A stretch of 12,848 nt of DNA from NCBI RefSeq assembly GCF_001854865.1, contig NZ_MDDW01000001.1, positions 136,408 through 149,255 of the forward strand, in the 5' to 3' direction. The notes beneath the pieces are model-generated. The model worked only from the letters and a program-made list of their open reading frames with translations, was not told where the DNA came from and did not search any database. The DNA comes from Rhizobium sp. LCM 4573 (GTDB lineage Bacteria; Pseudomonadota; Alphaproteobacteria; Rhizobiales; Rhizobiaceae). Position 1 is the first letter of the stretch; every line of letters starts with the position of its first letter. Shown piece by piece: positions 5,825 to 12,848 of this stretch. A program made the position numbers and the translations under genes.

Positions 5825-7072
5825 ATGAACCCGGCCTCGCCGCTCGTTGTCATCTCCGGCATAGCCGGGCTCTATATCGCCCAGAGTGTCATCGGCGGCG
5901 TGACCTGGGCGGGTCTACCCGCCGTCATGCGCAGCCAGGGCGTGCCGCTCGACCAGATCGGCCTCGTTTCCTTGATCGCCCTCCCCTGGGCGCTCAAGTT
6001 CCTGTGGTCGCCCTTCATCGAGCGGTTTCGCCTGCCGCTCGACGGCCGCAACCGCTCGGCCGTCATCGTCGCGGTCGGCGGCGCCATATGCGTCGCCGGC
6101 CTCCTCCTGACCGGGGTACTCAGCCCTGCAAATGCGTTTCCCTTGCTCGCCTGCCTGACGATCGTCGCCTTTGCGGCCTCGACGGTGGACATCGCCTGCG
6201 ACGGCTTCGCGGTTCAGACCCTCTCCAAGGCGCAGCATGGCTGGGGCAATGCCGCCCAGGTGGGCGGCGCCTATCTGGGTTCGGCGATCGGCGGCGGGCT
6301 TTTCCTCTACCTGGTTAGCGCGTTCAACTGGCAATAAGCATCCTGGGCCATGGCCGCGCTTCTCGTGGCTCTCGGCCTTCCCTTCCTGTTCGGCGCCGCC
6401 CGCGACCTGCCGAAGGAAAAGCGGGAACACGTCCCCTCGCTCGCCGCGGCCCTCAAGCGGCCTGAACTCCGCCGGGGGCTCCTCGTCTCGGCCATCTTCG
6501 TCACCGCACAGAAGACCTCCCTCGGCATGATCGGCCCGTTCCTCGTCGATTCAGGCTTCGATGTCGCGACGATCGGCCTGCTCAACGGCCTCGGCAGCAT
6601 TTTCGTCGGGCTCGGCGCCGCCCTGCTCGGCGGACTTTGCGTCAGGATCTGGGGCGTCCGGACCATACTCGTCGCCTCCCTCTTCCTGCAGGCGCTGTTC
6701 CTCGCCCTCTTCTGCTACGGCGCCTGGACGCGAGCCTTGCCGGAAAGCCTGCTTATCGTGGCGGCGATCGGCAGCTCGTCAGGCGTTATGGCCTTTGGGT
6801 TCGTGGCTCTGTATGCGCAATTCATGCGCTGGTCGGACCCGCGCCAAGCGGGTGTCGATTTCACAATCTTCCAATGCATGGATGCGCTGGTCAGCCTCGC
6901 CGGCGGCGTGGTGGCTGGGCAGATCGCCAATGCCTTCGGCTACGGCGTCTTTTTCGCCGGCGCCTGCCTTCTCGCCATCATCGCTGCACCGGCAATTGCA
7001 CTAACGGCAAAACCAGAAAGCGCTACCGCCGATGTGGCTGGAGCGGTTCAAGGTAAATGGAAGCAGTTCTAG
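5825..7072 (+). pseudogene. RhtX/FptX-like MFS siderophore permease, interrupted by an in-frame stop
   Basis: Two open stretches in one frame, 5825-6337 (170 residues) and 6338-7072, together give a complete 415-residue permease, separated only by a TAA at 6335-6337 (codon 171, context W-Q-stop-A-S-W). No frameshift is present. The protein is a multi-helix MFS carrier with [17 protein letters not shown] and a [13 protein letters not shown] segment. From memory these are typical of the RhtX/FptX family, which carries ferric siderophores (rhizobactin 1021, pyochelin) across the inner membrane. It probably shares a transcript with the receptor, which ends 19 bases upstream; GGAG precedes the ATG at 5825. 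The stop falls around helix 5-6, so the first product alone should not transport. Reinitiation at ATG 6350 is possible but has no good ribosome site. A sequencing error is the main alternative. Confidence 0.85.
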
Positions 7073-7094
7073 GGCCGCGTAGGTTTACGCGGCC
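7073..7094. terminator. hairpin between convergent permease and SIP genes
   Basis: GGCCGCGTA at 7073-7081 pairs perfectly with TACGCGGCC at 7086-7094, with a 4-base loop. It begins right after the permease stop and overlaps the last codons and the TAA stop (7087-7085) of the opposing SIP gene. It sits where a shared terminator would be, but neither strand has a clear T run, so efficiency is uncertain. Confidence 0.5.
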
Positions 7095-8164
7095 TCCTTG
7101 CGGGCTTCATCCCCTTCGGCGCCCCGGCGCCAATAGGCCACCACGAGCTGCCGCTCCTTGGGGATTCCCCATTCCTTGCGGACGATTTTCCTGATTTCCT
7201 TGAAATCGGAAAACTCGCAGCCCGCCCACACATAAATGTCTTCCGGCAGCGTCGAGGGGTCGATCTTCCGCAATGTTTCCGAAAGCAGACCTGTCGTTCC
7301 GGCTGGCCGTCCGGCGCGGAAAAGCCAGCGAAGCGATGCGTTCTTGGCGGGAAGCGCCTGAACGTCCTCCGGACCATTCACCTCGATATAGACCTCCGCG
7401 CGGCGATCCTCCGGCAGGTTGTCAAGCATGCGCGAGATCGCTGGCAGAGCCGTATCATCGCCGAAGAGCATGACATTGGCCGCCTCCGGAACATTCTCGC
7501 CGCCTGGGCCGATCATGCCGATGACATCGCCAGACTGCGCCGTCTGCGCGAAAAGAGCCGCCGGCGTCTCGAGGCCCGGATGAAGCACGAAATCGATGTC
7601 GAAAAGGCCGCGCTCAACGTCGATGGAGCGGATCGTGTAAATCCTCACCGTCAGCGCATCCTCGCCCTGCGGCCAGTTGAGCAACCCGTCGCCGCTGACG
7701 GTCGGCCAAACGGGCGTGCGCCCCTGCGGGGGAATGAGAATCCGCACGTGAAAACCACCTACGGCAAAACGGGCAATATTTTCAGCGGAAAAACGAAGCC
7801 GCTGCATATGCGGGGTAATGCGCTCCGACGAAACCACGGTTATTTCGCGGAAGAAGACTGGAACCGTCGAAGTGTTGCCGTCACCCGACCAGCTTATGCC
7901 TTCGGTGGAGCCCAGATATTCCTGCATGTGATGGGCGACGTCCATCTTCATATAGGAAAGGCAGGTCTCGTCCGCCGCAAACACTCGAATCTTCAGACGC
8001 CGATCTCGAAGCTCCATCGAAATAGAGCCGTAGTGCAGGCGAAACTGCCATGTGTTCTCCTCCGCCGGGGAAACCAAGAATTCTTCATGGTCCTGATGCA
8101 TCCTCGTCGCGGCAGTTGCGGCGTCGTCGTGCTCGATCAGGGTCTCGGCGATAAGTTCGTTCAT
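7085..8164 (-). CDS. DUF2218 / siderophore-interacting protein (ferric-siderophore reductase) fusion
   Basis: A 359-residue soluble protein. Residues about 1-95 look like a DUF2218 domain. Residues about 105-230 are the FAD-binding SIP domain, with TPHMQRLRFS and the flavin motif RIYTIR at 174-179. The remainder is the C-terminal SIP/NAD(P)H domain, with LFGDDTALPAISRML and the end pattern VWAGCEFSDFKEIRK...VAYWRRG. SIP proteins reduce Fe(III)-siderophores in the cytoplasm to release iron, so this would act after the adjacent receptor and permease. I chose the ATG at 8164. A possible promoter (-35 at 8259-8254, -10 at 8236-8231) lies just upstream and would exclude the in-frame ATG at 8293, but the ribosome site at 8164 is weak, so the start is uncertain. 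Confidence 0.88.
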   Translation of the reverse strand: MNELIAETLIEHDDAATAATRMHQDHEEFLVSPAEENTWQFRLHYGSISMELRDRRLKIRVFAADETCLSYMKMDVAHHMQEYLGSTEGISWSGDGNTSTVPVFFREITVVSSERITPHMQRLRFSAENIARFAVGGFHVRILIPPQGRTPVWPTVSGDGLLNWPQGEDALTVRIYTIRSIDVERGLFDIDFVLHPGLETPAALFAQTAQSGDVIGMIGPGGENVPEAANVMLFGDDTALPAISRMLDNLPEDRRAEVYIEVNGPEDVQALPAKNASLRWLFRAGRPAGTTGLLSETLRKIDPSTLPEDIYVWAGCEFSDFKEIRKIVRKEWGIPKERQLVVAYWRRGAEGDEARKEAA

Positions 8165-8230
8165 GGGGCGAAATCCGGCTTCCTCTTCAGCTTCAGGGTG
8201 GCACCTTGGCCGCACCTTAAAGCGGAGTGG

Positions 8231-8259
8231 AATTAACAAGTTTTCGCCTCGGTCCGCAA
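8231..8259 (-). promoter_or_regulatory. candidate promoter of the SIP gene
   Basis: On the minus strand TTGCGG (8259-8254) and TTAATT (8236-8231) are separated by exactly 17 bases, fitting a housekeeping -35/-10 promoter. Transcription would start near 8225, about 60 bases before the chosen SIP start codon. I found no IRO box at this promoter. Confidence 0.4.
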
Positions 8260-8355
8260 CTGTGATTTTGCGGTAGTGATGCGCAGCCGGCAAAAGGCAC
8301 TCTCTCTGGAACGAAGAGGGTGGAACCGGGCAGCCTCGGCAGGCATTACCAGGTC

Positions 8356-8475
8356 ATGAGCAAGGACAATCCCCAAGCCAGACGCGGCATGACAACGTTC
8401 GTGATCGCCATATTCGTGATCGCGGTCATCGTAGCGGCCATCTACATCGTCGGATTCACGCCCGGCGAGCCGTAA
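8356..8475 (+). CDS. small single-helix membrane protein, 39 residues
   Basis: An ATG at 8356 opens a 39-codon frame ending in TAA. The peptide has a short charged N-terminus (MSKDNPQARRG), one strongly hydrophobic helix (TFVIAIFVIAVIVAAIYIVG) and a short polar tail (FTPGEP). The basic residues before the helix suggest the N-terminus stays in the cytoplasm. Such one-helix peptides are common in rhizobial genomes, but I do not recognise this one by name. Its ribosome site is weak (AGG close to the ATG). It is divergent from the SIP gene and convergent with the MFS gene. Function is unknown, and it could be a chance frame. Confidence 0.5.
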   Translation: MSKDNPQARRGMTTFVIAIFVIAVIVAAIYIVGFTPGEP

Positions 8476-8494
8476 TAGCCGCCTCGCCCCTCCA

Positions 8495-9853
8495 TCACCT
8501 CCGGCCGGCGGCGGCAGGCGCGGACGACTCGTCGCTCTGATCCAGCGCGCGGCTGACCGTGAGCGCGATGATCGTGCAGATCGCACCTGAAATCAGGTAG
8601 CCGCCGATGAAGATGATGCCGAAATTGCTGGCAAGCCCCAGCGCGACCAGCGGCGCGAAGCCTGCGCCGATGAGCCATGCCAGGTCGGAGGTCAGCGCAG
8701 CGCCGGTATAGCGATAGGTCTGGCTGAACCGGAAGGAGACCGAGCCCGACGCCTGACCGAAGGAAAGACCGAGAATGGCAAATCCGATGATGATGAAGGC
8801 GTCCTGGCCGACGCTTCCTGCATTCAGCAGGAAGGGCGCGGAAAAGCTGAAGATCGCGATGATGATCGCGCCGATCATCAGCTGGCTGCGGCGGCCGATT
8901 CGGTCGGCAAGCAATCCGGAGATGATGATCGTGCCGACACCGACGATGGCGCCGAAGACCTGAACCACCAGGAACTGGGCGGGAGACTGCCCGCCATAAA
9001 GCGTGACCCAGCTCAAGGGAAAGATCGTGACGAGATGGAACATGGCAAAGCTCGCCAACGGCACGAACGCGCCGAGCAGAACATCGCGTCCATGCAATCT
9101 CAACATTCGGAAGACCGGCTGCGGCTGAAGCTCATTGGCGTCCAGAAGCTCGCCGAATTCGCGGGTCGCGACGATTCGCAGGCGTGCAAACAGCGCCACG
9201 ACATTGATCGCGAAAGCCACGAAGAACGGATAACGCCAGCCCCAGCTCAGGAAATCCGCATCCGAAAGATTGGCCACGAAATAGCCGAACAGCACGCTTG
9301 CAAGGGCAAAGCCGAAGGGCGCGCCGAGCTGAGGCACCATTGCGTACCAGCCGCGGCGATTCTTCGGAGCGTTGAGCGAAAGCAGGGATGCAAGGCCGTC
9401 CCATGCCCCGCCGAGCGCAAATCCCTGACCCAGGCGAAACAGCGACAGCAGCGCGACCGACCAGAGACCGATGCTCTCATAACCCGGCAGGAAGGCGATC
9501 GAGGCGGTCGACCCGCCCAGAATGAGCAGCGCGATGGTAAGCTTGGTACCCCGCCCGTAGGTGCGGTCTATCCACATGAAAACCAGCGAACCGACCGGCC
9601 TTGCCATGAAAGCGAGCGAGAAAACCGCAAAGGAGCAGAGGGTGGCGCTAACCGGATCGGCCACGAAGGGGAAGACGAGTCGCGGAAAGACGAGGATCGA
9701 AGCAAGGCCGTAGACGAAGAAATCGAAGAATTCCGACATGCGACCGATGACCACGCCGATGGCGATATTGGCGGGCGAAACCGGCTTGTCGTCGTGGATG
9801 CGGCGCGCATCCCTTTCCATCGAAGTAGACGTAGGATTGGTGGCCGTGGCCAT
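8495..9853 (-). CDS. MFS transporter, metabolite:H+ symporter (MHS) type
   Basis: A 452-residue inner-membrane carrier of normal MFS length with about 12 hydrophobic segments. The N-terminal part has RMSEFFDFFVYGLAS, typical of the sugar/MHS branch. The loop between helices 2 and 3 carries DRTYGRG, and the matching loop in the second half carries LADRIGRRSQ. RLGQGFALGGAWDG is a variant of the usual family glycine block, with tryptophan-aspartate where a glutamate is often found. The likely substrate is a small organic acid or similar metabolite taken up with protons, but it cannot be named. The start at 9853 has a strong AGGAGG ribosome site 8 bases upstream. It is divergent from cyoA. The final 20 residues are a polar, alanine-rich tail. 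Confidence 0.85.
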   Translation of the reverse strand: MATATNPTSTSMERDARRIHDDKPVSPANIAIGVVIGRMSEFFDFFVYGLASILVFPRLVFPFVADPVSATLCSFAVFSLAFMARPVGSLVFMWIDRTYGRGTKLTIALLILGGSTASIAFLPGYESIGLWSVALLSLFRLGQGFALGGAWDGLASLLSLNAPKNRRGWYAMVPQLGAPFGFALASVLFGYFVANLSDADFLSWGWRYPFFVAFAINVVALFARLRIVATREFGELLDANELQPQPVFRMLRLHGRDVLLGAFVPLASFAMFHLVTIFPLSWVTLYGGQSPAQFLVVQVFGAIVGVGTIIISGLLADRIGRRSQLMIGAIIIAIFSFSAPFLLNAGSVGQDAFIIIGFAILGLSFGQASGSVSFRFSQTYRYTGAALTSDLAWLIGAGFAPLVALGLASNFGIIFIGGYLISGAICTIIALTVSRALDQSDESSAPAAAGRR

Positions 9854-10164
9854 GAATGCGTCCTCCTTGCGTTCGCCTCCTCTGCAAGATGTTGATCAAA
9901 CACGCGACGAGATCAAGGATCAGAAGCAAAAAACCTCGCTTAATACGCGAAGAAGGCCACTGGTCGTCTTCATCTTTCGTCCTAGATCATCCCGCTAGAG
10001 CGGGAAGTGGGGCGCACTCGCTTCGGTGGTGCGGCACACTTGAAATTCCGGACGCTCGTATATTGCGGCGCGACAGATTGCTGCAGTGCGACGAACGACC
10101 TCATTCCAGCTCAGACATTGCCTCGCTACTGCCAAATAGACGAAACGCAAATTTCGAGCTCCAG
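9854..10164. other. intergenic region between the MFS gene and cyoA
   Basis: This 311-base divergent gap should hold promoters for both the MFS gene and the cyo operon. I see no gene and no convincing -35/-10 pair for cyoA. It contains a perfect short inverted repeat at 9991-10004 and a TTGATCAA palindrome at 9892-9899, which is too short for an FNR/FixK box. The cyoA reading frame happens to be open back to 9856, but nothing in that extension looks like protein. Confidence 0.6.
9991..10004. repeat. short perfect inverted repeat upstream of cyoA
   Basis: CCCGCT-AG-AGCGGG is a 6-bp stem with a two-base centre, about 160 bases upstream of the cyoA start. The CTAGAGCGGGA wording resembles the ends of palindromic intergenic repeats common in rhizobial genomes, and TTAGAGCATTTC at 3491-3502 has a similar beginning. 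It could be a worn repeat remnant or a regulator site. Confidence 0.35.
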
Positions 10165-11349
10165 ATGCCACGTTTGTTCAAAACGGCCGCACGCCTTTCT
10201 GCCCTCCCGTTACTTTTAGCCCTGACCGGCTGCGACATGGTCGTCATGTCGCCGTCGGGCGATATCGCCTCCCAGCAGGCGAACCTCATCATCATAGCCA
10301 CGGTATTGATGCTGCTGATCATCGTGCCGGTGATCGCCCTCACGCTCTATTTCGCCTGGCATTACCGCCACTCGAACAAGAGTGCGAAATATGATCCCGA
10401 TTGGCACCATTCCACTCGCCTTGAAGTCGTCATCTGGTCCGCACCGCTGGCGATTATCATCGCGCTCGGCGCGGTGACCTGGATCAGCACTCACAAGCTC
10501 GATCCGTATCGGCCGCTCGATCGGCTGGATGCGGAACGCCCGATTCCCGCCGATGCCAAGCCTCTCACCGTCGAGGTCGTGGCGCTCGACTGGAAATGGC
10601 TGTTCTTCTATCCCGACTACGGGATAGCCACCGTGAACGAGATGGCGACACCGGTCGATGTGCCGGTCAATTTCAAGATCACCTCCTCGTCCGTGATGAA
10701 CTCCTTCTACGTCCCCGCCATGGCCGGCATGATCTATGCCATGCCAGGCATGCAGACGCGCCTCCATGCGGTCATGAACCGGGAAGGCCAGTTCGACGGT
10801 TTCTCCGCAAACTATAGCGGAGACGGCTTCTCGCATATGCGCTTCAAGCTGCACTCCTTGGATCAGGCCGGCTTCGACGAATGGGTCGCCCGCGTGAAGA
10901 GCCAGGGAACCATGCTCAACCGCGATGCCTACCTGAAGCTCGAAAAGCCGAGCGAGCGCGAACCGGTCCGCTACTATGCCAGTGTCGAAAACGGGCTTTA
11001 CGAAGCCGTGCTCAACATGTGCGCCCAGCCCGGCCAGATGTGCATGAACGAAATGATGCACATTGACACCATGGGCGGCGCGGGTCGGGAAAGCCACGAG
11101 AACCGCGAACGTCTTCAATACGACAGCCGCCGTTCGACAGAGGCCGGCACCGCTGCGACCTTCCCGGCGACCGGCAACCCCGCCCGCAGCCCCGAACCGG
11201 CCGAGGGCGTCGATACGCAATCCGAAGAAAATCCGCAGTCCCAGGGCGAACCGCAGATGGATCATGGCGAACACCATGATCCGCAGGCGCCGGATGCCCA
11301 GAACCCTGGGCAGGACCAACTCAACACCGATAGCAATAGCCAGCCTTAG
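10165..11349 (+). CDS. cyoA: cytochrome bo3-type ubiquinol oxidase subunit II
   Basis: A 394-residue membrane-anchored lipoprotein, subunit II of the quinol oxidase that passes electrons from ubiquinol to oxygen. The N-terminus is a lipoprotein signal with lipobox LTGC (Cys23). Two transmembrane helices follow, around residues 41-63 and 88-110. The periplasmic cupredoxin domain runs from about 130 to 300, with VVALDWKWLFFYPDYGIATV and SSVMNSFYVPAMAGMIYAMPGM. The CuA-ligand segment of cytochrome c oxidases is replaced by FSANYSGDGFSHMRF, with no cysteines, which marks it as quinol-type. After about residue 302 comes a 90-residue hydrophilic tail rich in Pro, Glu, Gln and Asn with a small His cluster (MDHGEHHDPQ). 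The ATG at 10165 was chosen for the signal peptide; its ribosome site is weak. cyoB follows after 28 bases. Confidence 0.95.
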   Translation: MPRLFKTAARLSALPLLLALTGCDMVVMSPSGDIASQQANLIIIATVLMLLIIVPVIALTLYFAWHYRHSNKSAKYDPDWHHSTRLEVVIWSAPLAIIIALGAVTWISTHKLDPYRPLDRLDAERPIPADAKPLTVEVVALDWKWLFFYPDYGIATVNEMATPVDVPVNFKITSSSVMNSFYVPAMAGMIYAMPGMQTRLHAVMNREGQFDGFSANYSGDGFSHMRFKLHSLDQAGFDEWVARVKSQGTMLNRDAYLKLEKPSEREPVRYYASVENGLYEAVLNMCAQPGQMCMNEMMHIDTMGGAGRESHENRERLQYDSRRSTEAGTAATFPATGNPARSPEPAEGVDTQSEENPQSQGEPQMDHGEHHDPQAPDAQNPGQDQLNTDSNSQP

Positions 11350-11377
11350 GCCGGCGATGATGTAATTGGATCACGCC

Positions 11378-12848
11378 ATGTTTGCAGATTCCAACCTTAT
11401 GCAGTTCATTTTTGGAAGGCTGACATTGCAGTCCTTCCCCTATCACGAGCCTATTCTCGTGGTTACCTTTGCCGTGGTGGCGATCGGCGGTATCGCGCTT
11501 CTGGCGCTGATCACCCGCTATCGTCTCTGGGGCTATCTCTGGAAAGAGTGGATCACCAGCATCGATCACAAGAAGATCGGCATCATGTACGTGATCCTCG
11601 CGCTCGTCATGCTGCTGCGCGGCTTCGCCGATGCGATCATGATGCGCGCCCAGCAGGCGATCGCCTTCAACGGCAATGAAGGCTATCTCAACCCTCACCA
11701 TTACGACCAGATCTTCACCGCTCACGGCGTGATCATGATCTTCTTCATGGCCATGCCCTTCGTGACGGGCATCATGAACTTCGTGGTGCCGCTGCAGATC
11801 GGCGCCCGCGACGTCTCCTTCCCCTTCCTCAACAACTTCTCGTTCTGGATGACGACGGCAGGCGCGGTGATCATCATGATCTCGCTCTTCGTCGGGGAGT
11901 TCGCCCGCACCGGCTGGCTCGCCTATCCGCCGCTTTCGGGAGCCGATTACAGTCCCGGCGTCGGCGTGGACTATTATATCTGGGGGCTCCAGGTCGCCGG
12001 CATAGGCACGACATTATCGGGCATCAACCTGATCGCGACCATCGTCAAAATGCGCGCGCCGGGCATGACCATGATGAAGATGCCGATGTTCACCTGGACA
12101 TCGCTCTGCACCAACGTCCTGATCGTCGCAAGCTTCCCGATCCTGACCGCCACGCTGGCGTTGCTGACACTCGACCGCTACGTCGGCACGAACTTCTTCA
12201 CCAACGACCTCGGCGGCAATCCGATGATGTATGTCAACCTCATCTGGATCTGGGGCCATCCGGAGGTCTATATCCTCATCCTGCCGGCTTTCGGTATCTT
12301 CTCCGAAGTCGTGGCGACCTTCTCCGGCAAGCGCCTCTTCGGCTATGCCTCGATGGTTTACGCCACGGTCGTCATCGTCATCCTCTCCTATATCGTATGG
12401 CTCCATCACTTCTTCACCATGGGTTCGGGCGCCAGCGTGAATGCCTTCTTCGGCATCACCACGATGATTATTTCGATCCCGACGGGCGCCAAGATATTCA
12501 ACTGGCTGTTCACCATGTATCGCGGCCGCATCCGCTACGAAGTGCCCATGCTGTGGACCGTCGGCTTCATGGTGACCTTCGTCATCGGCGGCATGACCGG
12601 CGTCATGCTGGCGGTGCCTCCGGCCGACTTCGTGCTCCACAACTCGCTCTTCCTGATCGCCCACTTCCATAACGTCATCATCGGCGGCGTGGTCTTCGGG
12701 CTGATGGCGGGCCTGGTCTACTGGTTCCCGAAGGCCTTCGGCTACAAGCTCGATCCGTTCTGGGGCAAGCTCTCCTTCTGGTTCTGGTTCATCGGCTTCT
12801 ATGTCGCCTTCATGCCGCTCTACGTGCTCGGTCTGATGGGCGTGACCC
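11378..12848 (+). CDS. cyoB: cytochrome bo3-type ubiquinol oxidase subunit I (C-terminus beyond window)
   Basis: An open frame from the ATG at 11378 to the window edge, 490 residues of an expected 660 or so. It is the heme-copper catalytic subunit, which reduces oxygen to water and pumps protons. The key residues match E. coli CyoB with a constant +10 offset. Quinol site: Arg81, Asp85, His108 and Gln111. Heme b ligands: His116 and His431. CuB ligands: His294, His343 and His344, with the cross-linking Tyr298 in WGHPEVY. Heme o3 ligand: His429 in HFHN. Glu296, of the HPEVY proton path, is present. It follows cyoA by 28 bases in what is presumably cyoABCD. The ribosome site before the ATG is weak (GGATC). 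No sign of damage is seen in the visible part. Confidence 0.97.
   Translation, partial: MFADSNLMQFIFGRLTLQSFPYHEPILVVTFAVVAIGGIALLALITRYRLWGYLWKEWITSIDHKKIGIMYVILALVMLLRGFADAIMMRAQQAIAFNGNEGYLNPHHYDQIFTAHGVIMIFFMAMPFVTGIMNFVVPLQIGARDVSFPFLNNFSFWMTTAGAVIIMISLFVGEFARTGWLAYPPLSGADYSPGVGVDYYIWGLQVAGIGTTLSGINLIATIVKMRAPGMTMMKMPMFTWTSLCTNVLIVASFPILTATLALLTLDRYVGTNFFTNDLGGNPMMYVNLIWIWGHPEVYILILPAFGIFSEVVATFSGKRLFGYASMVYATVVIVILSYIVWLHHFFTMGSGASVNAFFGITTMIISIPTGAKIFNWLFTMYRGRIRYEVPMLWTVGFMVTFVIGGMTGVMLAVPPADFVLHNSLFLIAHFHNVIIGGVVFGLMAGLVYWFPKAFGYKLDPFWGKLSFWFWFIGFYVAFMPLYVLGLMGVT

Noticed and set aside
5818..6318. GTG-started frame of 166 residues overlapping the permease start
   Set aside because: It is an Arg-rich out-of-frame reading of the permease with no membrane segments.
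9035..9895. Plus-strand frame of 286 residues opposite the MFS gene
   Set aside because: It is a charged, repetitive shadow (many Glu, Arg, Gln, His) of the membrane carrier on the other strand.
9892..9899. TTGATCAA palindrome upstream of cyoA considered as an FNR/FixK box
   Set aside because: The FNR-type site needs TTGAT and ATCAA separated by four bases; here the halves overlap.
10216..11319. Long minus-strand open frame (367 residues) opposite cyoA
   Set aside because: Its composition is rich in His, Arg and Gly, as expected of an antisense reading of cyoA, and it shows no family motif.
12014..12670. Minus-strand frame of 218 residues opposite cyoB
   Set aside because: It is an antisense shadow; the plus-strand frame carries every catalytic histidine of subunit I.

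Overview
This window looks like ordinary chromosome from a Rhizobiaceae-type alphaproteobacterium (Rhizobium, Agrobacterium or Sinorhizobium relatives). The evidence is high GC with strong third-position bias, a type II (GlnII) glutamine synthetase with a textbook sigma-54 promoter, a divergent DUF2735-type small protein as expected beside rhizobial glnII, a RirA-style IRO box before an iron receptor, and a cyo quinol-oxidase operon. I saw no tRNA, rRNA, insertion sequence, phage gene or CRISPR array.

Layout. 1-163 (-): start of an alpha/beta hydrolase cut by the window edge. 245-838 (+): TetR-family regulator, divergent from the hydrolase, with a dyad covering both putative -10 boxes. 835-1602 (-): short-chain dehydrogenase resembling gluconate 5-dehydrogenase, converging on the TetR gene so that both stop codons share one CTAG. 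1838-2878 (-): glnII with a strong terminator and a sigma-54 promoter. 3293-3484 (+): DUF2735-like small protein. 3685-5805 (+): TonB-dependent siderophore receptor under an IRO box. 5825-7072 (+): RhtX/FptX-like siderophore permease broken by one in-frame TAA. 7085-8164 (-): DUF2218 plus siderophore-interacting (ferric-siderophore reductase) fusion. 8356-8475 (+): 39-residue one-helix membrane peptide. 8495-9853 (-): MFS transporter of the metabolite:H+ symporter type. 10165-11349 (+) cyoA and 11378-12848 (+, cut by the window) cyoB: subunits II and I of the cytochrome bo3-type ubiquinol oxidase.

How the genes fit together. The middle block is an iron-acquisition set: the outer-membrane receptor brings in a ferric siderophore, the inner-membrane permease would carry it into the cytoplasm, and the SIP flavoprotein would reduce and release iron. 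The permease carries a nonsense codon, so the pathway may be broken or rely on another permease. The glnII side is nitrogen-controlled. The cyo side is aerobic respiration.

I did not find a clearly new biological system. The observations most worth a second look are the sharp GC drop inside the receptor gene (about 4480-5340), consistent with replacement of its extracellular-loop region by recombination, and the single TAA that splits the downstream permease.
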